Assembly: GCF_004912145.1 (NCBI RefSeq)
Contig: NZ_STGT01000001.1
Location: 1,054,001 to 1,118,000 of the forward strand
Source of the DNA: Peteryoungia rhizophila
GTDB taxonomy: Bacteria; Pseudomonadota; Alphaproteobacteria; Rhizobiales; Rhizobiaceae
Direction: 5' to 3'
Length of the DNA: 64,000 nt
The notes beneath the pieces were generated by a model. That model saw only the letters and a list, made by a program, of their open reading frames with translations. It was not told the DNA's origin and searched no databases. The stretch's first letter is position 1; each line of letters opens with the position of its first letter. The position numbers and the translations under genes were made by a program. Shown here piece by piece: positions 26,475 through 33,931 of the stretch.

Positions 26475-28150
26475 AAGAGCCTCGTCTCGGCCTCCGAGAT
26501 ATCCTTCAGGATCGCGCGACCGACGGTCTCCCCAATGTCCCGTGCGCTGGTGATCCCCTGAACGAAGGGCTCCTTATGCAGCAGAAAGGCGATCGCCGCG
26601 CAATAGAGCCGGCCTTGCGACATCAGGCCGAGACGCGGGCGATAGCAGTCGTCGACATCAATGCCACCGGTGCGAACCATATCCGGATCCCGGTCTAGCG
26701 ACATGATCGCCTCGACCTTGGGCGTCGCGGCTTCGCGCACGCCCCCCTGTGCGACAAGCGTTGGAAAGGGGAGATCCGTCGCCGACAGGGTTTCCTGCCC
26801 GGTCGCGTCGATGAAGGCACCGAAGCGATGTGTCGTGCCCGACACCTCGACCTCTGCGCCCCGCTCCAGACCGTCCTCGGCCGTGCGGATTGTGTAGTCC
26901 TCGCCCAATCTCAAGATCGACAACTTGCCGGCGCGCGACAACGCCAGAAGCCTGCGAATCGACATCAACGGCACCGTTGCATAGTCGTCGATGAAGATGC
27001 CCTTGAAGTGCCGGTGGAAGCGTTTCAGGTCGTTCTCATCCAGATGCGGAATGACCCGGGCGACGATCTCGTGGGTGATCAGGATCGCGTAGCGCCACGG
27101 CACGGTGTAGCGCTTCAACCTGTTTTCCTCGGCCTCGGCCAGGTTCTTCGCGGCCCAGACGAAGGGATCGCTTTGCGTGCGATCCGCATAGTAAGCGGCA
27201 GCGAAGGTCTCTACCGTCAGCTGCGACAGTCCGATCCTGGCGGCATAGTCAGGATCGGCGGCGACAATTTCGCGGCGGAAGAGATCAAAGACATCGTCGA
27301 GCAGATCGTGACGACCCGTCGCGATCAAGGCCTCGATCGCCTCTTCGGTGCAGACCTGCGGCTCCACATAGGGCAACGGACAGTAAAAATCGGCTTCCGG
27401 CAGGATGCCCTTGCGCGACATCAGCGTCGCGCGAAAGTCCTCCGTGCCCTCAGCCGGCTGATACTGCAGGTCCCCGGCCACATCGCTGTAGAACATGCCA
27501 TGGGCGGTCGCGACCGTCATCAGCGCGTCGATACCGCTCAACGACGTGCCGAGAATGCCCACGGCCTCGTTGCGGATGGATTTGAGAACGGTCGCCGGCC
27601 AGGGCGAGACGAAATAGCCGGGACGGATCTCCGTGCTTTCCGGCCAGTTGTGCCCGGTCGCCATCACGACATGGTCGAAGGCCGCGTCGTCCTCGCCATC
27701 CGGATGAGAAACCCGCAGCCGGATCGCATCGTCCTGGATCTCGATATCGGCCACCTTGTGGTGGGCCAGCACGGTGATCTCGTGGCCGCGCTCGGCGGCC
27801 AGCGCCAGCATGCGCTCGAATTGCGCCTGCATGTAATCGCCCAGCACGAGGCGCGGGTAGAATTCCCGCTCGTCGATCGCCTCGCGGCGGATGCCATGGC
27901 GCATCAGGGTGTCGTCGTCCTGTCGATGCAGCCACTCGGCCAGTGTCTCGGTGAAAGCAGGAAGCTCGATGCTGGGAATGTTCGACAGCATCGCCGGATC
28001 GTTCATGTCGGGGTGGTACGGCGTACCCTTTCCCGGCTCGCCCTCGGCCTCATAGAGCGTGATCGACAGGGGAACGGTCGAGCTGATCAATTGTTTGAAG
28101 GTGTAGAGGCCGGTCGGACCCGTGCCGATGATCGCAATTCTCGGAAGCAT
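26459..28150 (-). CDS. FAD/NAD(P)-binding oxidoreductase (NAD_binding_9 type)
   Basis: A 563-residue flavoprotein-like protein. The N-terminus is a dinucleotide fold, LPRIAIIGTGPTGLYTFKQL, followed by EGEPGKGTPYHPDMN and later HVVMATGHNWPES; a second nucleotide segment is VGILGTSLSGIDAL. This arrangement fits the FAD-NAD(P)-binding group that includes HpaR-like hydroxylase partners and L-lysine/L-ornithine monooxygenase relatives. The substrate is unknown. ATG 28150 gives the usual fold start. The tail overlaps the MOSC gene by 16 bp. Confidence 0.85.
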   Translation of the reverse strand: MLPRIAIIGTGPTGLYTFKQLISSTVPLSITLYEAEGEPGKGTPYHPDMNDPAMLSNIPSIELPAFTETLAEWLHRQDDDTLMRHGIRREAIDEREFYPRLVLGDYMQAQFERMLALAAERGHEITVLAHHKVADIEIQDDAIRLRVSHPDGEDDAAFDHVVMATGHNWPESTEIRPGYFVSPWPATVLKSIRNEAVGILGTSLSGIDALMTVATAHGMFYSDVAGDLQYQPAEGTEDFRATLMSRKGILPEADFYCPLPYVEPQVCTEEAIEALIATGRHDLLDDVFDLFRREIVAADPDYAARIGLSQLTVETFAAAYYADRTQSDPFVWAAKNLAEAEENRLKRYTVPWRYAILITHEIVARVIPHLDENDLKRFHRHFKGIFIDDYATVPLMSIRRLLALSRAGKLSILRLGEDYTIRTAEDGLERGAEVEVSGTTHRFGAFIDATGQETLSATDLPFPTLVAQGGVREAATPKVEAIMSLDRDPDMVRTGGIDVDDCYRPRLGLMSQGRLYCAAIAFLLHKEPFVQGITSARDIGETVGRAILKDISEAETRLFQISA

Positions 28151-28257
28151 AGATGTACTCGCTGTCCGGCGAGGGATCTCGCGCGGGGGTCCCGAACAAT
28201 GCGCGCGCGGGGTGGATGTTCCCCTTCTCAACTGCATTCGTCGCCTGACCGGCGTCC

Positions 28258-28283
28258 GGAACAAATCCCGCCGATCGAGGCTT
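28258..28283 (+). promoter_or_regulatory. Candidate EcfG/RpoE2-type general stress promoter before the DUF2171 gene
   Basis: GGAAC, 19 bases, then TT (28282-28283), 35 bases before the start codon. This is the pattern described for the alphaproteobacterial general stress sigma factor; the -10 region (GGCTTT) is a weak match to CGTT. Confidence 0.45.
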
Positions 28284-28318
28284 TCTCAAGCATCGCAACA
28301 CCCGAAGGAGAATGACCG

Positions 28319-28549
28319 ATGATTTCTGCAGATCAGATCCGCGAACACATGGAAGTGCTGGCTCAGGACGGCGCCCATGTCGGCACCGTCGATCACATGG
28401 ACGGCGCAAGCCGCATCAAGCTGACCCGCAAGGATTCCGCCGACGGTCAGCACCACTACATCCCGCTCGACTGGGTCGATCATGTCGACCAGCACGTGCA
28501 CCTGGCCAAGAACGCCGATGACGTGAAGCGCGACTGGTCGGTCAACTGA
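28319..28549 (+). CDS. DUF2171 domain protein
   Basis: A 76-residue protein made up of one DUF2171 domain: ISADQIREHMEVLAQDGAHVGTVD, then IKLTRKDSADG and HYIPLDWVDHVDQHVHL. The family has a PRC-barrel-like fold and is often induced by general stress in rhizobia; the function is unknown. The start at 28319 follows AAGGAGA. A different-frame ATG at 28313 would give only a short unrelated peptide. The gene has a stress-type promoter candidate upstream and a strong terminator. Confidence 0.92.
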   Translation: MISADQIREHMEVLAQDGAHVGTVDHMDGASRIKLTRKDSADGQHHYIPLDWVDHVDQHVHLAKNADDVKRDWSVN

Positions 28550-28567
28550 TCGATACCGCTTCCGGCA

Positions 28568-28600
28568 AGAGGCCGCGGCAATGCCGCGGCCTCTTTCGTT
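28568..28600 (+). terminator. Terminator after the DUF2171 gene
   Basis: AGAGGCCGCGGC and GCCGCGGCCTCT form a perfect 12-bp stem with loop AAT, then TTCGTTTG. Confidence 0.88.
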
Positions 28601-28617
28601 TGTCTCAGGCGCGATGA

Positions 28618-28986
28618 TCAATCGTCGTCGTCGGACGAATTGGACGAGCTGTTCGAGGAAGAGTTCGAGGAACTGTTAGACGAGCCGTTCGAAGAGGAAT
28701 TCGAACTGGAATTGTTCGACGAGTTCGACGACGAATTGGAACTGCTGTTGGACGAGGAGTTCGAATTGCTGTTGGAATTCGAATTGCTCGACGAGTTCGA
28801 GTTGCTGTTGCTGTTCGAGCTCCAGCCACGGCGATCGTCGTTGCGGTTGCCGGACCGTGCATAGGACCGGCCTTCACCGGTCGCCCGGTCGAGGAAGCGG
28901 GTCAGCGGATCGTCGGCCAGCGCCGGTGCCGGTGCGGTGGTGCCGATGGCGAGCACCGAGCTCAGGATGGCGATGAATTTCTTCAT
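28618..28986 (-). CDS. Secreted Asn/Ser repeat protein under the ECF-type element
   Basis: A 122-residue protein: a signal peptide (MKKFIAILSSVLAIGTTAPAPALA-DD), a short folded part (LTRFLDRATGEGRSYARS) and then about 60 residues built almost only of Asn and Ser (SNSNSNSSS and variants), ending DDDD. The codons vary (AAC/AAT, TCG/TCC/AGC), so selection for the residues seems likely, rather than a recent triplet slip. No function can be assigned; such tails may be surface-exposed. The promoter element GGAATAAAC-N12-CGTTTC lies 49 bases before the ATG, as in three other genes at this locus. Confidence 0.75.
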   Translation of the reverse strand: MKKFIAILSSVLAIGTTAPAPALADDPLTRFLDRATGEGRSYARSGNRNDDRRGWSSNSNSNSNSSSNSNSNSNSNSSSNSSSNSSSNSSNNSSSNSSSNGSSNSSSNSSSNSSSNSSDDDD

Positions 28987-29034
28987 GGTCAGTCTCCTTG
29001 GTTTCTTTCACGGCAGCACGTCGGCTGCAGGGGA

Positions 29035-29061
29035 GAAACGGACCGGCTTCAGGTTTATTCC
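29035..29061 (-). promoter_or_regulatory. ECF-type promoter element of the Asn/Ser repeat gene
   Basis: On the minus strand GGAATAAAC (29061-29053), 12 bases, CGTTTC (29040-29035). Same element and spacing as at 29917, 30772 and 31307. Confidence 0.75.
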
Positions 29062-29169
29062 GATAAAAATCATTTATTTTCAGATATTTAATTCAAACCG
29101 TCGGCACAATCGGAGACGCCACCCGAAACGGTGTTCCGGGTGGTCAGCAACAGGATGATGCTGGTTTCG

Positions 29170-29886
29170 TCAGCGCTGAGCGCGGGCGAACTTCCGGTAC
29201 CAGCCTTCCGAGGCGATCGTCTTTCGAAAGATCGTCTTGCGCGCCGTCTGCTCTTCCGCCGTTTCGCTGCGAATATCCCCGTCGAGATCGGATGTCTCTC
29301 GCCGGAAGGGAATGACCTGCACGATCGGCGTGCCGCGTTCCAGCACGTGCAAGCCATCCGGGCCTGTCGCGAAGAAGGGGAAATGGATCTCCGACTGATA
29401 GGTATCGGTGTCGACGACACCCGCCACGACCTCGAAGAGACCGTTCGGGCGATTGAGCGGCGATACGAAGAGACAACTCCAGCCGGGCGGCGTGCGGATG
29501 GTCCAGTAATTGTGGAACTTGCAGGGCGGCATCGGGTCGCGCGGATTGCCGGCCACCTGGTGGGTGGCATGGTTGCTGACGAGGGTGCGATCGAAATCCC
29601 AGCCGCAATTCACCGTGCGCCCGCCATCGGCGATCTCCATGCGGACTGTCGCCGGCAGGCCGATCACCCAGCCCGCCATCATCGCGTCGAGGAAGGGCAT
29701 GCAGCGTTTGACCGTCAGGCCGCTGTCGGTCGGCGAGACCTTGTCTTCCGTCACGGCCGGCAGTTTGCGGAACCACTCAGGCAACACGGTCTTTGCCCGC
29801 ACCGGCGGCGTGATCACACTCTCGTCCTCGGGGCGGCAGGTGAAGGTGATGCGGGGGGCGGGACGTTTCAGCAGCGAGAGCTTCAT
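29170..29886 (-). CDS. DUF6065-like protein under the ECF-type element
   Basis: A 238-residue protein with no signal peptide or membrane segment. Its central part, HNYWTIRTPPGWSCLFVSPLN, and the later FPFFATGPDGLHVLERGTPIVQVIPFRRE resemble the DUF6065 family as I remember it; the name should be taken as provisional. The C-terminal 35 residues are charged and helical. The function is unknown. The start codon is 31 bases after a GGAATAAAC-N12-CGTTCT element, so it appears to be a target of the neighbouring sigma factor. 80 bp separate it from the anti-sigma gene. Confidence 0.75.
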   Translation of the reverse strand: MKLSLLKRPAPRITFTCRPEDESVITPPVRAKTVLPEWFRKLPAVTEDKVSPTDSGLTVKRCMPFLDAMMAGWVIGLPATVRMEIADGGRTVNCGWDFDRTLVSNHATHQVAGNPRDPMPPCKFHNYWTIRTPPGWSCLFVSPLNRPNGLFEVVAGVVDTDTYQSEIHFPFFATGPDGLHVLERGTPIVQVIPFRRETSDLDGDIRSETAEEQTARKTIFRKTIASEGWYRKFARAQR

Positions 29887-29916
29887 CGGCTTTCTCCAGA
29901 TCCTTGTCTGTTCTGG

Positions 29917-29943
29917 AGAACGGATGCGGCGGGAGTTTATTCC
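29917..29943 (-). promoter_or_regulatory. ECF-type promoter element of the DUF6065-like gene
   Basis: On the minus strand GGAATAAAC (29943-29935), 12 bases, CGTTCT (29922-29917), 31 bases before the start codon. Confidence 0.78.
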
Positions 29944-29966
29944 CGGACCGCATCACTTTTTTCGTT

Positions 29967-30746
29967 TCAGCGGCTGCGAAGTGCCTCGATATCAGCGGTT
30001 TCTTCCTGGGGCGACAGCGGCGCACCGGCGCCGATGCCGGAGAGGAAGGCATCCAGCGTGTCCGTGGTGGAGGCCGGCACATAGCCTTCCGCCACCGGAT
30101 TGGTGAGCGCGATGCGCGTCTGCCAGCCCGCCGGTCCATGGCAGGCCACCGCCGTGGTCACGGCATCCGCGGCCTTGCGTTCATATTCGCGGCAGAGATG
30201 CCCTTCGGCATCGCGAAAGCTCGCGATCATGTGCAGGCTTTCGACTTCGGAGAGCGCGCGCTCCCCGCCCGACGGCAGGGTTTCCAGCGCCTCGTTGACG
30301 GCGACGCTCGGGCCCTCAGGTGCGACGCCAGTGGATTGGCCGAGCAGGAAGCCGCCGAGGCCCACCACGACCCCGACGAAGGAGGCGGCAAGGGCCATGC
30401 CCCAGGGCGACGACATGCTCGATCCCGTTGACCTAGTCACAAGCGGCGACGGCACGCGTGGCCGGAAGGCGACAACCGTTTCGTCCGCATCGGGCGATGC
30501 CGTCTGCTTCTCGCGGGCGGCCGCAATCGCAGAGGCCACCGAAGCCTGCAGCGCGCCCGGCACCGGTTCATCGATCAGTGGCTTCATGGTCGCCGCAAGC
30601 TCTTGTCTCGTGTCCATGAACACGGCGAGCCGTTCGGCAAGAAGCTCGTCCTCGGCGAGGGCCGCCTCGATCTCCCCCTGCTCGGCGGGGGCGAGTTCGC
30701 CATCAGCAAAGGCCATCAGCATTTCGTCGGAAATCGCGCGTGTCAT
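29967..30746 (-). CDS. Anti-sigma factor (membrane-anchored)
   Basis: A 259-residue protein. The N-terminal 60 residues (ISDEMLMAFADGELAPAEQGEIEAAL) are the helical anti-sigma-like start seen in RsiW/ChrR-type proteins, but the zinc motif HxxxCxxC is absent. One membrane helix is at about residues 115-140 (MALAASFVGVVVGLGGFLLGQ), and the rest is periplasmic with two cysteines (HLCREYERK, VACHGPAGW). It lies 16 bp after the ECF sigma gene and is the likely inhibitor of it. It also has its own copy of the promoter element inside the end of the sigma gene, which would give negative feedback. Confidence 0.85.
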   Translation of the reverse strand: MTRAISDEMLMAFADGELAPAEQGEIEAALAEDELLAERLAVFMDTRQELAATMKPLIDEPVPGALQASVASAIAAAREKQTASPDADETVVAFRPRVPSPLVTRSTGSSMSSPWGMALAASFVGVVVGLGGFLLGQSTGVAPEGPSVAVNEALETLPSGGERALSEVESLHMIASFRDAEGHLCREYERKAADAVTTAVACHGPAGWQTRIALTNPVAEGYVPASTTDTLDAFLSGIGAGAPLSPQEETADIEALRSR

Positions 30747-30762
30747 GGAGTGTCCGCCTTTC

Positions 30763-31287
30763 TCATGGCGAAGAACGTCTGGCTTCGGGATTTATTCCCG
30801 TCAATTCGGAAAGTGCCTTTCGGGCGCGGGCGAGCCGGCTCATCACCGTGCCGACCGGGATTTCCAGCACGTCTGCGGCATCGCGATAGCTCAGCTCCTC
30901 GATGCAGACCAGGACTAGCACTTCCCGCTGTTCCGATGGCAATTGCTGCAGGGCGGCTTCAACCCGTTCAAGCGCCAGCCGTGCCTCGCTCTGAGCCTCG
31001 CCCGATGCCACGGCAAGATCATGCATCTCGTCGATATCAATGGCGGGGCCGGCCGTCTTCCGGCGGCGCAGCTGGTCGAGCCAGAGATTGCGCAGGATCC
31101 GAAAGACCCAGGCATCGAAGCGTGTCTGCGGGTCGAAGCTCGCGGCTGCCGCAAGGGCCCGCTCGCAGGTCTGCTGCACCAGATCATCGGCGACATCGCG
31201 CGCACGGCAGAGCGAAATCGCAAAGCGCCTGAGGTTCGGCAGGAAGGAAACGAGGCGCTCTCCGACAATATCGACAGGCTCGACCAT
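30763..31287 (-). CDS. ECF sigma factor (local regulon)
   Basis: A 174-residue sigma-70 family factor of the extracytoplasmic-function type. Region 2 is visible in LPNLRRFAISLCRARDVADDLVQQTCERAL and FDAWVFRILRNLWLDQLRRR, region 4 in LPSEQREVLVLVCIEELSYRDAADVLEIPVGTVMSRLARARKAL. The anti-sigma gene follows at 16 bp. Four nearby genes share the same promoter-like element, so I infer that this factor recognises GGAATAAA...CGT. I see no copy in front of the sigma gene itself, so its own promoter must be of another kind. The last codons overlap the anti-sigma promoter element. Confidence 0.93.
   Translation of the reverse strand: MVEPVDIVGERLVSFLPNLRRFAISLCRARDVADDLVQQTCERALAAAASFDPQTRFDAWVFRILRNLWLDQLRRRKTAGPAIDIDEMHDLAVASGEAQSEARLALERVEAALQQLPSEQREVLVLVCIEELSYRDAADVLEIPVGTVMSRLARARKALSELTGINPEARRSSP
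30772..30798 (-). promoter_or_regulatory. ECF-type promoter element of the anti-sigma gene, inside the sigma gene
   Basis: On the minus strand GGAATAAAT (30798-30790), 12 bases, CGTTCT (30777-30772), 26 bases before the anti-sigma ATG. It lies in the last codons of the sigma gene. Confidence 0.7.
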
Positions 31288-31306
31288 AAAAACTTTCCGT
31301 CTCTCC

Positions 31307-31333
31307 GGAATAAACCGGCGGCTCGCGCGTACA
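31307..31333 (+). promoter_or_regulatory. ECF-type promoter element of the S8 protease gene
   Basis: GGAATAAAC (31307-31315), 12 bases, CGTACA (31328-31333), pointing away from the sigma gene, 62 bases before the protease ATG. Confidence 0.75.
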
Positions 31334-31395
31334 TTCTGGCATCACATAAGTCGGCGGGCCTCTAAGCCCGGGCATCGGCTAGGGAGAGATGGAAC

Positions 31396-32832
31396 ATGGA
31401 TCGCATCTTGGCAAGGTTGCTCGGCGGATTGCTGGGTCTCGCGGTGGTCCTGCCCCCGCCGGTTTCGCTGCCCTTCGCCCCCACGCACCAGCTCGTCACG
31501 CTCGCGCATGCCGATGACGACGATGACGGCGGCGGGGACGACGATGACGGCGGGGGTGGGCGCAGCGACCGCGGCGGCTCCGGTGGATCGGGCGAACGCA
31601 GGCCCTCGCGGCAATCCGGCTTCACGCTCTTTCCGTTCCTGCAATCGCCCCGCCCGGCGCCGGTCCGCCGCGCAGCCCCTGCTGCCATTCCCGACCGTGT
31701 TCCCAATGAGATCATCGCGGCCGGGCTTTCAGAGGCGGCCATAACCCAGCTGACCACCGAAGGCTATGCCGTCGCCGAGCGGCAGAGCCTCGCACTGCTG
31801 GCGACCGAGCCGCCTACCGAGCCAGCGACCGAGATTGTACGCCTCGTCGTGCCGCGTGGCACCGGGCTCGACGCCGCCCGCGCTCGGGTCGCAGCACTCG
31901 CGCCCGTGGCGCAGGTCGATTTCAACCATTACTATCGCCCCGAACAGACCGAAACCGACCCCGAATGCGGCGGCCAGAGTTGTGCCCTGGTGCGCGAGAT
32001 CATCGGCTGGCCTCTCGATCCAGCAGGGCTCGTGCAGCGCTGCGGAAGCCTGCCGAAGATCGGCCTGATCGACACCGCCATCAATCCCGCCCATCCCTCG
32101 CTCGACAAGGCGAGGCTCGAAGTCATCCGGATTTCCGACGATGCCCTGCCGCAATCCGGACGCCAGCACGGGACGGCGGTCGTCGCACTTCTGGTGGGCG
32201 CTGCCGGTAGCCGGGCGCCCGGCCTTCTGCCGTCATCCGAGGTGATCGCCGTGGATGCCTTTCGTCGGCTCGGCGGTTCGGCCGATGTTGCCTCGACCTT
32301 CGATCTGGTGCGTGCTCTCGATGCGCTGGCGGGTCGCAATGTGCGGGTGATCAATCTGAGCCTTGCCGGTCCTGACAATCTCCTGCTGAAGAGGGCCGTG
32401 GAGGCCATGATCGCGCGCGGCGCGATCCTCGTCGCGGCCGTCGGCAATGCCGGCCCTCGGGCAAAACCGCTCTATCCCGCCGGCTATGAGGGTGTGATTG
32501 CCGTCACCGCCGTCGACAAGGGCCGCAACGCCTATCGCCGCGCGAACCAGGGGGCGCATGTCGATATCGCCGCCCCGGGCGTCAATGTCTGGACGGCAGC
32601 CTCGATCAGCGGCGCTCGGCCGAAGAGTGGCACGTCATTCGCCGCTCCCTTCGTCAGCGCTGCTGCGGCCGTCCTGCTGGCCGAGCGACCGGAGCTGACG
32701 CCGGCCCAGATGGCCGAGGCGCTGTCGCTGATGGCGCAGGATATCGGCACTCCCGGCCGGGACAGTGTCTTCGGCTGGGGCCTGCTCGATGCCCGTCGTC
32801 TCTGCACCGCCGAGGCCTCGGCGGCGCCCTGA
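31396..32832 (+). CDS. Secreted S8 (subtilisin-like) serine protease with Asp/Gly-rich linker
   Basis: A 478-residue protease. A signal peptide (about residues 1-38) is followed by a short Asp/Gly-rich segment (DDDDDGGGDDDDGGGG), a prodomain-like region, and the S8 catalytic domain (about 215-470) with Asp226 (KIGLIDTAI), His258 (RQHGTAVVALL) and Ser414 (SGTSFAAPFV); an oxyanion Asn is in VGNAG. It should act in the periplasm or outside the cell. It is divergent from the ECF sigma gene and carries the same promoter element, so it is probably its effector. Two cysteine pairs may form disulfides. Confidence 0.92.
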   Translation: MDRILARLLGGLLGLAVVLPPPVSLPFAPTHQLVTLAHADDDDDGGGDDDDGGGGRSDRGGSGGSGERRPSRQSGFTLFPFLQSPRPAPVRRAAPAAIPDRVPNEIIAAGLSEAAITQLTTEGYAVAERQSLALLATEPPTEPATEIVRLVVPRGTGLDAARARVAALAPVAQVDFNHYYRPEQTETDPECGGQSCALVREIIGWPLDPAGLVQRCGSLPKIGLIDTAINPAHPSLDKARLEVIRISDDALPQSGRQHGTAVVALLVGAAGSRAPGLLPSSEVIAVDAFRRLGGSADVASTFDLVRALDALAGRNVRVINLSLAGPDNLLLKRAVEAMIARGAILVAAVGNAGPRAKPLYPAGYEGVIAVTAVDKGRNAYRRANQGAHVDIAAPGVNVWTAASISGARPKSGTSFAAPFVSAAAAVLLAERPELTPAQMAEALSLMAQDIGTPGRDSVFGWGLLDARRLCTAEASAAP

Positions 32833-32854
32833 GAGCAAACGAACCCGACGTGGC

Positions 32855-33256
32855 TCAGCCGCCGACCTGGGCGATCCAGTCGGGAAGGCTGTAGTAATTG
32901 GAGATGCGGGCGACCTTGCCGTCGCGGATCTCGAAGAAGGCGCCGGCCGGCAGCCGGTAGGTCTGGCCATTCGCTTCCGGCAGACCCTCGTCGGTTGCCA
33001 GATACGTGCCGTTGACGATGAATTCGGCAGCACCCCGCGTTCCGTCCTCGTTCACCATCACCACCATGTCGGTGAGCTCTTCCCGGTAGCTGCGGTTCAT
33101 GTGATCCATGAACTTTGCGAAGGCGTCCTTCCCCGTCTGGCGGGCACCCTGGTTGATATCGTGGGCGACATCCTCAGTCAGCAGCGCGAGAAAGCGGTCC
33201 ATGTCGCCGGCATTGAAGGCGTCGTAATAGGCACGGATGGTGGCTGCGGCGGTCAT
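32855..33256 (-). CDS. SnoaL-like/NTF2-fold protein (ketosteroid isomerase-related)
   Basis: A 133-residue NTF2-like protein: IRAYYDAFNAGDMDRFLALLTEDVAHDINQG at the N-terminus, a central AEFIVNGTYLATDEGLP and the end FFEIRDGKVARISNYYSLPDW. The family includes SnoaL-type polyketide cyclases and small isomerases; many members have no known substrate. It stands alone, converging with the protease gene. It is not assigned a specific reaction. Confidence 0.87.
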   Translation of the reverse strand: MTAAATIRAYYDAFNAGDMDRFLALLTEDVAHDINQGARQTGKDAFAKFMDHMNRSYREELTDMVVMVNEDGTRGAAEFIVNGTYLATDEGLPEANGQTYRLPAGAFFEIRDGKVARISNYYSLPDWIAQVGG

Positions 33257-33337
33257 CGATCACTCCTCGTCGTGGAATTGCTTTCTCGGGTCGTGGGAGA
33301 TGGGTATAACCACTCCGCAACGGACTGAAAACACTCT

Positions 33338-33931
33338 ATGACGCTCACCATCCAATCCTATTCCGGCAGCGACGCGACGCCCTTCTTCGGCGACCTCGCG
33401 CGGCTCAGATCCACCGTCTTTCGCGCCTTTCCCTATCTCTACGAGGGAAATCCGGACTACGAACAGACCTATCTCTCGACCTATGCGAAGTCCGAGGGCT
33501 CCGTCTTCGTGCTGGCGATCGATGGTAACCAAGTGGTTGGAGTTGCCACGGGAACGCCGATGGCGGGCGAAACCGAGGAGGTCAAACGCCCCTTCCTCGC
33601 CGCCGGTCTCGACCCTAAGCAATTCTTCTATTTTGGCGAAAGCGTGCTTTTGCCTCAGTATCGCGGCCAGGGTATTGGCGTGAAATTCTTCGAAGGTCGC
33701 GAGGCGCAGGCGAAGAGGCTCGGCCTGCGTTACGCCACCTTCTGTGCCGTGGAGCGCCCCGCCGACCATCCACGCCGCCCAGCCGATTACGTGCCGCTTG
33801 ATGCCTTCTGGGCCAAGCGCGGCTATACCCATCACCCCGAGCTTCGAACGAGTTTCACTTGGCGCGACCTCGACGACACTGTCGAGAGCCCGAAGCCGCT
33901 TTCCTTCTGGATCCGGGACCTTTCCACATGA
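33338..33931 (+). CDS. GNAT family N-acetyltransferase (with nitrilase partner)
   Basis: A 197-residue acetyltransferase. The acetyl-CoA motif is visible as GESVLLPQYRGQGIGVKFFEGREAQAKRLG, with the Q-x-x-G-x-G loop. The stop overlaps the start of the nitrilase-family gene by 4 bp (ATGA), so the two proteins are made together. In several bacteria GNAT and carbon-nitrogen hydrolase domains are encoded together or fused; the joint reaction is unknown. Confidence 0.9.
   Translation: MTLTIQSYSGSDATPFFGDLARLRSTVFRAFPYLYEGNPDYEQTYLSTYAKSEGSVFVLAIDGNQVVGVATGTPMAGETEEVKRPFLAAGLDPKQFFYFGESVLLPQYRGQGIGVKFFEGREAQAKRLGLRYATFCAVERPADHPRRPADYVPLDAFWAKRGYTHHPELRTSFTWRDLDDTVESPKPLSFWIRDLST

Noticed and set aside
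26828..28315. A 495-aa plus-strand frame antisense to the FAD/NAD(P) enzyme gene
   Set aside because: The minus-strand gene has clear dinucleotide-binding motifs; the plus frame has none.
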